From Allostella sp. ATCC 35155 (GTDB taxonomy: Bacteria; Pseudomonadota; Alphaproteobacteria; ATCC43930; Allostellaceae): a stretch of DNA of 64,000 nucleotides. Both the position numbers and the translations under genes were made by a program. Below, piece by piece: positions 35,862 to 44,311 of the stretch (positions are counted from its first letter, which is position 1; each line of letters opens with the position of its first letter). The notes beneath the pieces are model-generated. The model saw only the letters and a list, made by a program, of their open reading frames with translations, made no database searches and had not been told where the DNA came from. Location: positions 2,290,001 through 2,354,000 of the forward strand of contig AP019701.1 in the NCBI GenBank assembly GCA_006738865.1, in the 5' to 3' direction.

Positions 35862-37928
35862 CTACCAGCGCAGCCGCAGCCCGCCATAGACGGCGGTGCC
35901 GGTGCCCGGTTCGAACAGGGCCGAAGCCGGCGTCGCGACGGCGGCGACGCTGGTGCTGGCGATGTACCTCTTGTCGAGCAGGTTCCGGCCGTCGACGAAG
36001 AGCGAGACGTGCTCGTTCACGTCCCAGCCGGCGCGGAAGCCGAGCAGGGCGTAGCTCTCGGTCTTCAGCGTGTTGGCGTTGTCGACATGGTAGGCGGTCG
36101 GCACCCACTCGACGTTCGGGCCGAAATAGAAGCCGGCCGGGTTGCGATAGAGCAACTCCGCCCGCAGGAAGTGCCGCGGCGCGCCGGGCAGGTCATTGTC
36201 GCCCCAGTTGCGGTCCCCGTCGAAGCGGAAGTCGCTGAAGGTGTAGGCGGCGTTGATCCACAGCCGGTCGGGATCGCTGCCGGTGGCGAAGAGGCCCTTG
36301 GCAAAGGCCCAGCCGCCGGCGGCCTCGATCCCCTGGTGGATCGTGCGGTCGGCATTGGTGACCTGATAGTTGCCGCCGCCGAGGTCGAAGAACTGGAACT
36401 CGTTCTTCAGGCGCATGTGGTAGAGGGCGACGTCCCAGGTGATGTCCGGCCGCCGGCCGCGGGTGCCGACTTCGAAGGTGGTTGCGCGCTGGGCCTTGGT
36501 TTCGGCGAGGACTACGTTCGTGAAGTTCAACTCGCCGAAGGTCGGTGCCTCGCCGCTGCGCGAGACGTTGGCGAAGACCTGCCAGCCGGCATCGACCTGC
36601 CAGAGGACACCGACCTTCGGATTGAAGAAGCTGTAGTCGTTCTCGCCGGAAGTGTCGGTCGCGTCCGGCAACCGGTCCTCGCGCTTGCGGGTTGCGCGGA
36701 CATACTGTCCGCCGGCGATCAGCGACACGCCCTGCACCACCTCGAACGCGTTCTCCGCAAAGACGGTCGTCGTCTGCGAACTGTCCTTCGAGCGGGACAG
36801 AAGGTTGCCCTTCACCGCGCCCGGCAGGTTGACGTACTGGCGGTTGTCGACATGGCCGAACGCATGGTTGACGCCGACCGTCAGCCGGTTGCGATGCCCG
36901 GCGATGTCGCGCTCGTCGGTGACGCGCGCGAACCCGCCGAAGTCCCGGTACTCGTAGTCGAGATACTGGAAGATGGGATGGATGAGGTGCTTGTCGACGG
37001 CGTAGCCGCCCACCTCGAAGGTCGTGCCCCCGATCCTGAGCGTCGTCTTGTTCGCCACCCGCAGCGAATCCATGTTCCGCTGGTAGTGCTGCACGAGGTT
37101 GCCGGCGGCGGCCCGCCTGGGATCGGTCAGGGCAGAATGCCGGGTGACCGAGCCCGGGATCTCCTGCCGGATGTCGGTGGCGTTGAAATAGAAGCGCGTC
37201 TCCAGGTCGGGCGCGATCTTCCATCCGACGTTTCCGGCGGCGCGGGTGGAGCGGCCGGCGCTGTGGTCGCGAAAGCCGTCCTGCTCCTGCCAGGAGCCGG
37301 TGATGTATCCGTCGACCGTGCCGTAGACGCCCCCGGCGCTGCCCTGCAGTCGACGGAAGCCGAAGCTGCCGAGGTCGGCCCGTCCCTGGACGAGGTCGGC
37401 GTCGTAGCCGGTCGGGGAGACGAAGTTGACTGCCCCGCCGATCGTGTTCGACCCGTAGCGCAGGGCATTGGCGCCCTTGAAGACCTCGGCGTAGCGGAAG
37501 CCGGTGACGTCGAGTTCCTGGAAGTCGCTGCTGCCGTCGGACGCGTTGATCGGCACCCCGTCCTGGAGGATCGCGACGCCGCGCATGTGGAAGTTGCGCG
37601 ACAGGCCCGAGCCGCGAATGGAGAGGCGGGAATCCTCGCCCCACTTGGGCTGGACGAAGACGCCGGGGGTGTAGTCGAGCACGTCCTTCAGGGTCGTGGC
37701 GGGCGTATCCGCCCATTGCGTGCCGGGAACGAGGGAGACGGCACCGGGGGTCTGTTCGATGGCGGTGCGGGCCGCGTCGGTCGTCGGGACCGTCAGGCTC
37801 TCCGCCGGTCGCGTGCCTTCGACGGCCAGCGGCTGCAGCTGGACCTGGGCCGCCGCGCCGCCCGCGGCGAGTGCCGAGGCGGCCGTGGCGACGCCGAGCA
37901 GATGCCGGGCCGAATGGATGTGGCGCAT
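35862..37928 (-). CDS. TonB-dependent outer-membrane receptor, probably for copper or a metal chelate
   Basis: 688 residues. Signal peptide to about residue 26, then a TonB-box-like segment, a plug domain (LKDVLDYTPGVFVQPKWGED, SIRGSGLSRNFHMRGVAIL, GANALRYGSNTIGGAVNFVS) and a 22-strand barrel ending in an aromatic residue (GLRLRW). The family imports iron chelates, vitamins or metals. Specificity is inferred from neighbours: DUF2946 and YcnI upstream and PCuAC downstream are all copper-linked families. GAGGA precedes ATG 37928, 10 nt after ycnI ends. Confidence 0.88.
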   Translation of the reverse strand: MRHIHSARHLLGVATAASALAAGGAAAQVQLQPLAVEGTRPAESLTVPTTDAARTAIEQTPGAVSLVPGTQWADTPATTLKDVLDYTPGVFVQPKWGEDSRLSIRGSGLSRNFHMRGVAILQDGVPINASDGSSDFQELDVTGFRYAEVFKGANALRYGSNTIGGAVNFVSPTGYDADLVQGRADLGSFGFRRLQGSAGGVYGTVDGYITGSWQEQDGFRDHSAGRSTRAAGNVGWKIAPDLETRFYFNATDIRQEIPGSVTRHSALTDPRRAAAGNLVQHYQRNMDSLRVANKTTLRIGGTTFEVGGYAVDKHLIHPIFQYLDYEYRDFGGFARVTDERDIAGHRNRLTVGVNHAFGHVDNRQYVNLPGAVKGNLLSRSKDSSQTTTVFAENAFEVVQGVSLIAGGQYVRATRKREDRLPDATDTSGENDYSFFNPKVGVLWQVDAGWQVFANVSRSGEAPTFGELNFTNVVLAETKAQRATTFEVGTRGRRPDITWDVALYHMRLKNEFQFFDLGGGNYQVTNADRTIHQGIEAAGGWAFAKGLFATGSDPDRLWINAAYTFSDFRFDGDRNWGDNDLPGAPRHFLRAELLYRNPAGFYFGPNVEWVPTAYHVDNANTLKTESYALLGFRAGWDVNEHVSLFVDGRNLLDKRYIASTSVAAVATPASALFEPGTGTAVYGGLRLRW

Positions 37929-37938
37929 GTCGGCGTCC

Positions 37939-38502
37939 TCAGGAGCGCGGCAGGAGGAGGAGGACGGGCGCCGGCTCGCGCAGCCGTTCGCGCTGTTGTC
38001 CGGGAGCCGGCTCCTCGATCCAGCGATGCTCGCCCTCGCTGCAGCGCTGAATGACGGGAAAGGCCAGGGAGTCGCCCGGACGGTTCGGAAGCCGGACATG
38101 GAAGGCGAATTCGTCGAACTGCCAATCCTCGAGGCGTCCACCCGTCCAGACGATGCGGCCGACCCGCTCCGTCACCATGGTGCCGTGGCCGTCGCGGAAG
38201 GGCGCCGCCAGCGGCTCGCGGACGACCGAGACCTGCCACCCCGGCTTGGGTTGCGGCTTGGCGCCGACGACGCCTTCGGGAAGCTGGAGTTCGATTTCGA
38301 CGGTCGGCGAGGCCTTGCAGCCATGGCCGATCCGGACCGAGAGCTTCTGATAGCCGCCGGCGACGGCGGTCCGGCTGTCCAGCACCGCATGGGCGCCGGC
38401 ATCGACGGGGAAGAGGATCGCCGCCGCGACGAGCGCGGCGCCGATCATGGGAGCGCGGGTGAGCCGCTCGCCGGGCGAGCGGCCGCAATGGCCGATATTC
38501 AT
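37939..38502 (-). CDS. YcnI/DUF1775 family copper-binding protein
   Basis: 187 residues. After the signal peptide (cleavage at DAGA-H) the mature chain would begin with H38 (HAVLDSRTAVAGGYQKLSVR), as in YcnI, where an N-terminal histidine makes a mono-histidine brace for Cu(II) with nearby Glu and Trp. Acidic and Trp candidates are present in EIELQLPEG and GRIVWTGGRLEDWQFDEF. The usual C-terminal membrane helix is absent, so the protein may be soluble. A TCCGGAG ribosome site precedes ATG 38502. Confidence 0.87.
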   Translation of the reverse strand: MNIGHCGRSPGERLTRAPMIGAALVAAAILFPVDAGAHAVLDSRTAVAGGYQKLSVRIGHGCKASPTVEIELQLPEGVVGAKPQPKPGWQVSVVREPLAAPFRDGHGTMVTERVGRIVWTGGRLEDWQFDEFAFHVRLPNRPGDSLAFPVIQRCSEGEHRWIEEPAPGQQRERLREPAPVLLLLPRS

Positions 38503-38571
38503 CGGGATCTCCGGAAACGATATTCGCAAGCGCCGGCGGCGAGCGCGAGGCCGCGGCCGGCTACGGGTCGT

Positions 38572-39000
38572 TCAGGAGAGGGCGGGCGGTCCCCGGGCGG
38601 TCTGGGGGCGGTGATCGCGGGCGCCGGGTGCGGCGGCGGCAAACGGCGGCAGCCAGACGGAGCCGGGTTCGAACTGCGGCAGTGTCGCCGCCGGAGCGGC
38701 TGGCGGCGGCACGGCCGGCGTGATGCAGAGCTGGCAGTGCCAGCCGCCGTCCGGCGGGAGCACGTCGCCGGCCGGCGCGGTCTCGCCAGTCGCCGGCTCG
38801 GCGAGGCGGAGGCCGTCGATCGTGCAGATCGGAACGATGCGGCCGAGCGCGGCCGTGGCGGTCCCGTCCCCGAGGCGGATTGGGCCCAGGGCGGGGACGA
38901 GAAGCTGGAGGAGGAGCGCCCAGACGAGCAGGCCGGACAGCCAAGCGCGTCGCGCCGAACCGCCGGTTTCGCCCTTGTCTCTGTCGTGTGCCCGCCCCAT
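38572..39000 (-). CDS. DUF2946 family protein, possible copper-sensing leader ORF (CruR-like)
   Basis: 142 residues. A membrane/signal helix (about residues 20-38) precedes C59 (IVPICTIDG) and the family motif HCQLC (C89, C92). Just after come VPPPAAPAA (prolines 98-100 and 103), PP at 118-119 and PP at 138-139. DUF2946 proteins head copper-linked TonB operons; one, CruR of Bordetella, is to my knowledge a regulatory upstream ORF in which copper binding to the CxxC of the nascent chain interacts with proline-dependent stalling. The same parts are present here, and 69 nt separate it from ycnI. Function as a regulator is inference. Confidence 0.78.
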   Translation of the reverse strand: MGRAHDRDKGETGGSARRAWLSGLLVWALLLQLLVPALGPIRLGDGTATAALGRIVPICTIDGLRLAEPATGETAPAGDVLPPDGGWHCQLCITPAVPPPAAPAATLPQFEPGSVWLPPFAAAAPGARDHRPQTARGPPALS

Positions 39001-39011
39001 GGTCGGTGGGG

Positions 39012-39040
39012 AGGGTAGGTGTCCAGGCCGGACGAGGCAA
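39012..39040 (-). promoter_or_regulatory. Candidate promoter of the copper operon
   Basis: Minus-strand TTGCCT (39035-39040), a 17-nt spacer and TACCCT (39012-39017). The start would fall only a few nucleotides before the DUF2946 ATG, so if correct the leader is almost absent. Shared gap with the divergent kinase gene. Confidence 0.3.
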
Positions 39041-39094
39041 GCGTCACCCTGTCACGGGTCGCCCATTCACGGTGAGGCAACGGGAGATGTCCGG

Positions 39095-40807
39095 ATGACC
39101 GAATCCTTGCTGCCCGACTTCGTCCTGCGCGGTGAGATGGCGGCGCTCGTCCGTGGCTTCGACTGGGGCAGGACCAGGCTGGGCCCCCGCGAATCCTGGC
39201 CCGCCAGCCTCAGTGCCTGCGTCGACATCGTCCTGGCGACCCCGGTACCGATGGTCATCCTCGGCGGGCCCGAAGGCGTCATGATCTACAACGACGCCTA
39301 TGCCGTCTTTGCCGGCGGCCGGCATCCGGCCCTTCTCGGCAGCGTGGTGGTCGAGGGCTGGCCCGAAGTGGCGGACTTCAACCGCCGGGTTCTCGACGTC
39401 TGTCTGAAGGGCGGTACGCTCTCGTTCCGGGACGAGCATCTGGTCCTCCATCGCCATGGCGTGCCCGAGGACGTCTGGATGGACCTGAACTACAGCCCCG
39501 TCCGCTGCGCCGACGGCCGGCCCTGTGGGGTGCTGGCCGTCGTGGTCGAAACGACTGGGCGGATGCTGGCCGAGCGGCATCGGCAGGAGGCGGAGGAGCA
39601 GCTGCGCCAGCTCAATGCCAGTCTCGAGGATATGGTCGTGGCGCGCACCGAGGAACTGCGGCGTGCCGAGGCGCATCTCCAGCAGGCCCAGCGCATGGAG
39701 GCCATGGGTCAGCTGACGGGCGGAATCGCCCATGACTTCAACAACTTACTGCAGGCACTTGCGGCTTGCCTTTCGATCATCGGCCGGCGGGTCGACGAGC
39801 CTGCGATCGCTCCGATCCTGGCCGCCGGGCAGCAGGCGGTCGATCGCGGGGCCAAGCTGACCCAGCAGCTGATGGGCTTCGCGCGACGCGAGAGCTTGCG
39901 GCCACAAGCCTTTGATGTCCGTGAGCAACTGGTCGGCATGACGGGGCTCATCGAACGTGCGCTGCGGGCCGATATCGCGGTGCGCCTCGCGCTGGCTCCC
40001 GATCTCTGGCCGGCGGAGGCCGACCCGACCCAGTTCGAACTCGCCGTCCTCAATCTGGCCGTCAATGCCCGCGACGCCGTACCGGGGGCGGGACAGTTCG
40101 AAATCACCGCCGAGAACCAGCCCGCCGGCGACGGGGGCGCGGCCGGAGGCGACCTTGTGCGCATCCAGGTCCGCGACACCGGCAGCGGCATGGCGCCGGA
40201 CGTGGTCGCCCGCGTCTTCGAACCCTTCTTCACGACCAAGGCGGTCGGTAAGGGCTCCGGGCTCGGCCTGTCGCAAGTCTACGGCTTCTGCCGGCAGTCG
40301 GGCGGCAGCGTGACGGTCGAGAGCACGCCGGGCGCGGGAACGACCGTGACGATGCTGCTGCCGCGGGCGGTCGCGAGCGTCGAGCCGGCAGAGGCCGCGC
40401 CGCCGGCGCCGGTGGGTGTGCCCTCCGGCGCCCGGCTGCTGCTGGTCGAGGACGATCCGCTGGTCGGCAGCGTCGTCGCGTCCTCCCTCGATGAGCTGGG
40501 ATACGCCGTCACCCTGGTGACGACGGGCGACGAGGCGCTGAACCGCCTGCGCGGCGCGGCCGAATTCGACCTGCTCTTCAGCGACATGGTGATGCCGGGC
40601 AGCATCGGCGGGGCAAAGCTTGCGCAGGCGGCCGCGGCCTTGCGGCCCGGCCTGCCGGTCATTCTCGCCACCGGCTACAGCGAGGAGGTGCGGATGGTGG
40701 GGGAACTGAGGATCCTGCCCAAGCCCTACCGGATCGAGGAACTGGTAGCCGCCATCGAGCAGGAACTGGCGGTGCGCCGGGCCGCTCAGCCCCCGGCGTC
40801 GGAATAG
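39095..40807 (+). CDS. Hybrid sensor histidine kinase/response regulator with PAS input
   Basis: 570 residues. A PAS domain (about 25-165; VPMVILGGPEGVMIYNDAYA), a coiled-coil of Glu/Gln/Arg heptads (about 165-205), the phospho-accepting His in QLTGGIAHDFNNLLQAL, an HATPase domain with N box (LNLAVNARDAV), GSGMAP and GKGSGLGLSQVYGF, and a C-terminal receiver domain (LLLVEDDPLVG with acidic pair, phospho-Asp in LLFSDMVMPG, Lys in ILPKPYR). No membrane segment, so it senses a cytoplasmic cue. There is no separate response regulator beside it. The last 22 nt overlap the convergent dehydratase gene. Confidence 0.93.
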   Translation: MTESLLPDFVLRGEMAALVRGFDWGRTRLGPRESWPASLSACVDIVLATPVPMVILGGPEGVMIYNDAYAVFAGGRHPALLGSVVVEGWPEVADFNRRVLDVCLKGGTLSFRDEHLVLHRHGVPEDVWMDLNYSPVRCADGRPCGVLAVVVETTGRMLAERHRQEAEEQLRQLNASLEDMVVARTEELRRAEAHLQQAQRMEAMGQLTGGIAHDFNNLLQALAACLSIIGRRVDEPAIAPILAAGQQAVDRGAKLTQQLMGFARRESLRPQAFDVREQLVGMTGLIERALRADIAVRLALAPDLWPAEADPTQFELAVLNLAVNARDAVPGAGQFEITAENQPAGDGGAAGGDLVRIQVRDTGSGMAPDVVARVFEPFFTTKAVGKGSGLGLSQVYGFCRQSGGSVTVESTPGAGTTVTMLLPRAVASVEPAEAAPPAPVGVPSGARLLLVEDDPLVGSVVASSLDELGYAVTLVTTGDEALNRLRGAAEFDLLFSDMVMPGSIGGAKLAQAAAALRPGLPVILATGYSEEVRMVGELRILPKPYRIEELVAAIEQELAVRRAAQPPASE

Positions 40808-42009
40808 TCCATCCGGCGCGTCGGAAAGCCCCCGTCCGCCAGCGCCGCGACCAGCCGGCCGGCATGGCGGTGGCTGCGCACCTCGACCACCGCGTCCACC
40901 TCCGCCCGCTTGACGGGCACGTCGAAGAACAGGCGCTGGTGGTAGATCTCGATGATGTTTCCGCCGGCATCGGCGACCAGCCGCGTCATGCGCGACAACG
41001 CGCCGGGCTGGTCGTTCAGATCGACGCGCAGGCGGATGAGCCGGCCGTCGCGGGCGAGGCCGCGCATCAGGATCGAGGCGAGCAGCCGGTCGTCGATGTT
41101 GCCGCCGCCGACCACGGCGACGACGCGGCGGCCGCGGAAGCGGTCGCCGTTGGCGAGCAGCGCTGCGACGGGAGCGGCACCGGCACCTTCGGCCACGATC
41201 TTGGATTCGCCGACCAGCAGATGGACCGCGCGCTCGATGGCGATCTCGTCGACGAGCAGGATGTCCTCCAGCTGGCCGGCGAGCATCGCGCGGGGCAGCC
41301 GGCCGGGTTCTGCGACGGCGATGCCTTCGGCGAGCGTGTCGCCGCCGGCCGAGATCGTCTCGCCCGCGAGCGCCTGCCGCATGGCCGGAAAGAGCGCGCT
41401 CTGGACGCCCCAGATGCGGACGTCCGGCCGCAGTCCGTGGATGGCCGCGGCGATGCCGGCGACCAGCCCGCCGCCGCCGATCGGCACGACGACGTCCTCG
41501 ACATCGGCGACCTGTTCCAGGATCTCCAGCCCGATGGTGCCCTGGCCGGCCACCACCATCGGGTCGTCATAGGGGTGGACGAACGTCAGGCCCTCCTGCT
41601 CGGCCAGCGCCAGGGCATGGGTGCGGGCGGCCGCCAGCGTCTCGCCGTGCAGCACGACGCGGGCACCAAAGGACTCGGTGCGCTCGACCTTCGTGAAGGG
41701 CGTGCCCGCGGGCATGACGATGGTGGCGGGAATGCCGAGCCGCGCCGCATGGCAGGCCACGCCCTGGGCGTGATTTCCTGCCGACATGGCGATGACGCCG
41801 GCCTTTGCTGCCTCCGGCTCGAGCGTCAGCAGGCGGGCGAGCGCGCCGCGTTCCTTGAACGCGCCCGTTGCGTGCACGGTCTCGAGCTTGAGGAACACCT
41901 CCGCGCCGATGCGTTCGCCCAGCCGCGGCGCCGCCACGGCGGGCGATCGTGCGATGGCGCCGTCGATCAGGCGGGCCGCGCGCCGGACATCCTCGAGGCC
42001 GACCGTCAT
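40786..42009 (-). CDS. Threonine dehydratase-type PLP enzyme with C-terminal ACT domain
   Basis: 407 residues. PLP lysine in ATGAFKERGAL (about residue 51), phosphate-binding loop GGGGLVAGIA, and SAGNHAQG. A C-terminal ACT-type domain (RLRVDLNDQPGALSRMTRLV) suggests allosteric control. Members deaminate threonine or serine to 2-oxo-acids. Length and ACT pattern match the catabolic/TdcB-like group common in alphaproteobacteria rather than the long biosynthetic IlvA with two ACT-like repeats. ATGA overlap with the penicillin acylase stop. Confidence 0.9.
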   Translation of the reverse strand: MTVGLEDVRRAARLIDGAIARSPAVAAPRLGERIGAEVFLKLETVHATGAFKERGALARLLTLEPEAAKAGVIAMSAGNHAQGVACHAARLGIPATIVMPAGTPFTKVERTESFGARVVLHGETLAAARTHALALAEQEGLTFVHPYDDPMVVAGQGTIGLEILEQVADVEDVVVPIGGGGLVAGIAAAIHGLRPDVRIWGVQSALFPAMRQALAGETISAGGDTLAEGIAVAEPGRLPRAMLAGQLEDILLVDEIAIERAVHLLVGESKIVAEGAGAAPVAALLANGDRFRGRRVVAVVGGGNIDDRLLASILMRGLARDGRLIRLRVDLNDQPGALSRMTRLVADAGGNIIEIYHQRLFFDVPVKRAEVDAVVEVRSHRHAGRLVAALADGGFPTRRMDYSDAGG

Positions 42010-44291
42010 GGCGGCACCAGCCGCAGGCTGCGGCTGGCGGGCATCGGCGTACCTGCGGCCGGCAACGCGATCCAGGCGAAGTCGCGCCACGGTTCGGCAA
42101 GATCGAGGAAGTTGCGCGAGAGCGGATTGCCGGACTGGCCCGGGACGACCATGAAGCGCGACCGGTCGAGATCGGCGAGATCGAAGATGGCGCGGAAGCC
42201 CGCGCCATGGACGTTCGCGAAGGGGGCGTCCTCGCGGGCGACGCGCATCTGCCCGCGATTGATCGTGTCGTGCCCGCCATCGGTCGCGAGTTCGGCCGAG
42301 AACCACCGGCCGAGCAGCGGTATGTCGCCGAGATAGGGCGGGGAGAAGCGAACCGTGTGTGCCGCACCCCATTGCCAGCGGCTGCGGTCGCGGCCATGGC
42401 GCGCCTCCAGGAACGCCAGCGCCTGGCGCAGGGCCGTCGCCGCCTGGTCGGAGCAGTTCTCGGTCCGATCTGCCGTCATCTCGTCGTCGCACCAGGCCGG
42501 TTCGGCGCGCAGCACCTGCTCGACCAGGGCGGGACGGAGGTCCCAGAATTCCTCGAAATGGGCGCCGAGTTCGTCGGCGAACACGGCCCGGACGAACTCC
42601 CGCAGCCACGCCACGAAGACCAGTGGCTCGGGGCGGAACCGGTCCATGGTGCCGTCCCACGCAGCGAGGCGATCGAGAATCTCGGCGTTGCCGGGCTCGC
42701 GCGGAACCAGGGGCAGCAGGATGGGCAGCAGGTCGCGGGCGGACTGGGACACGGCGTCGGCCATGATCGCGGCACTGGTCTCGACCCGGTGCCGGCCGGG
42801 CTCGTCCAGGCGCTCCAGCAGGCGGCGGGCGCGATAGGGCGCGTCCCATTCGCGGGTGATGAAATAGGGATAGCTCTCGTCGACGACGCGATTGTTGGCG
42901 TTGGCGATGGCGTCGTAGGGCCGGCCGGTGCGCTGCGGCAGGCGCTCGAAGGGGATGAAGGCGGGCCACCGGTCGCGCACCGCACGACCCTCGGCCGGCA
43001 TCCAGCCGTCGCCGTCGGAGCGGATGGGAATGCGCCCGGCGGTCACCATACCGAACGCCCCGGCGGTGTCGGCGAAGTGGATGTTCTGCGGCGGTCCGTG
43101 GAAGCGTTCGAGGGCCGCCCGGAAGGCGGCGGCGTCGCCGGCCCGGGTCATTGCGCGGAGCGCATCGGCCGTGCGGTCGCCCGGCATCAGCCACGTCGCC
43201 TGAAGCGCCACGACATGCCCCGGGGAGGGCGGCTCGACCCACGAGACGACGTCGGAGACGACGGGGCCGTGCCGCGTCGTCCGGACCTGGAGGGTGACCG
43301 GCGCGCCGCCGCGGACCAGGATCCGCTCCTCGCGCACCGCGAAGGGGACCGGTCCGTCGGGGGTGACATAGTGCGAGGGATCGCCGGCCGCGATCTCCTC
43401 GACGACGAGGTCGGCGACGTCGGCGTTCGTCGTCGTCATGCCCCAGGCGACGCGGCCATTGTGGCCGAGGACGTGGAACGGCGCGCCCGGGAATGCGGCG
43501 CCCGCCACCGTCAGACCGGGGGCTTCCAGCCGGGAAAGGTGCCAGACGCCGGGCACCCGGAGGCCGAGATGCGGGTCGTTGGCGAGCACCGGCTTGCCCG
43601 AGGCGCTGCGGTCGCCGCCGACGATCCAGGCGTTCGATGCACCCTCCGTCGTGCTCGGGCCACCGGCCGCCGGCCAGAGGGCGTCGATCCGCTGCTGCGA
43701 CAGCCGCTGGCGCATGCGCTGGCGCAGCGCCTCGCCCCGGAAATTGCCGGACAGCTGGAGCGCCATGAGCTTGCCCCAGGCCACGCTGTCCGCCACCGTC
43801 CACGGCTCGGGCCGATGGCGCAGCACCAGGAATTCCGGGGGCGGCGTGCGGGCTCCATAGCTGATGTAATGGTTTATGCCTGCCGCATAAGACTCTAGGA
43901 TACTTGCCGTTTCTGCGTCGAGCGTCGGCACGATGCGGCGCGCCATCTCGTGGATGCCGAGCGTGCGCATGAAACGGTCCGTGTCCAAGCCGTTGGCGCC
44001 GATCACCTCGGCCAGGCGTCCCTGCGCGATGCGGCGCTGGAGTTCCATCTGGACGAGCCGGTCCTGGGCGTGGGCGAGGCCGAGGGCGAAGTAGGCGTCG
44101 GCGGTCGATTCCGCGGATATCCGCACGAGCCCGGCTTCGTCGCGCTCGATGGTGGCCGGCGCCGAGATGCCGGCCGCCCGCTGCATGCCGTCGGCCTGCG
44201 GCAGCGATGTCCAGAGATAGAGGAAGCCGCCTGCCAGAAGGCAGGCGGCCGCCGGGAGCGAGAGCAGAAGGACGCGGCGGATCAGTCCCAT
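42006..44291 (-). CDS. Penicillin acylase family protein (Ntn-hydrolase precursor)
   Basis: 761 residues. An N-terminal membrane anchor or signal (LLLSLPAAACLLAGGFLYL), alpha-chain segment, then the self-cleavage site GASNAWIVGGDRSASG, where Ser becomes the N-terminal nucleophile of the beta chain. The conserved ANDPHLGLRVPGVWH follows. These enzymes hydrolyse amides: beta-lactams, acyl-homoserine lactones or N-acyl amino acids. Here the natural substrate may be an acylated amine or a quorum signal; no regulator is near to decide. The gene follows the aldehyde dehydrogenase by 20 nt. Confidence 0.91.
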   Translation of the reverse strand: MGLIRRVLLLSLPAAACLLAGGFLYLWTSLPQADGMQRAAGISAPATIERDEAGLVRISAESTADAYFALGLAHAQDRLVQMELQRRIAQGRLAEVIGANGLDTDRFMRTLGIHEMARRIVPTLDAETASILESYAAGINHYISYGARTPPPEFLVLRHRPEPWTVADSVAWGKLMALQLSGNFRGEALRQRMRQRLSQQRIDALWPAAGGPSTTEGASNAWIVGGDRSASGKPVLANDPHLGLRVPGVWHLSRLEAPGLTVAGAAFPGAPFHVLGHNGRVAWGMTTTNADVADLVVEEIAAGDPSHYVTPDGPVPFAVREERILVRGGAPVTLQVRTTRHGPVVSDVVSWVEPPSPGHVVALQATWLMPGDRTADALRAMTRAGDAAAFRAALERFHGPPQNIHFADTAGAFGMVTAGRIPIRSDGDGWMPAEGRAVRDRWPAFIPFERLPQRTGRPYDAIANANNRVVDESYPYFITREWDAPYRARRLLERLDEPGRHRVETSAAIMADAVSQSARDLLPILLPLVPREPGNAEILDRLAAWDGTMDRFRPEPLVFVAWLREFVRAVFADELGAHFEEFWDLRPALVEQVLRAEPAWCDDEMTADRTENCSDQAATALRQALAFLEARHGRDRSRWQWGAAHTVRFSPPYLGDIPLLGRWFSAELATDGGHDTINRGQMRVAREDAPFANVHGAGFRAIFDLADLDRSRFMVVPGQSGNPLSRNFLDLAEPWRDFAWIALPAAGTPMPASRSLRLVPP

Positions 44292-44311
44292 ACCGGCCTC
44301 CGGGGCCTGCG

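Noticed and set aside
39095-40807. Divergent hybrid kinase as the copper sensor of the adjacent operon
   Set aside because: It has a cytoplasmic PAS input, no metal motif and no DNA-binding output; adjacency alone is too weak.
42006-44291. Assignment of the penicillin acylase gene as a quorum-quenching AHL acylase
   Set aside because: The Ntn-hydrolase motif is shared by all family branches; nothing in sequence or neighbours separates beta-lactam, AHL or other amide substrates.
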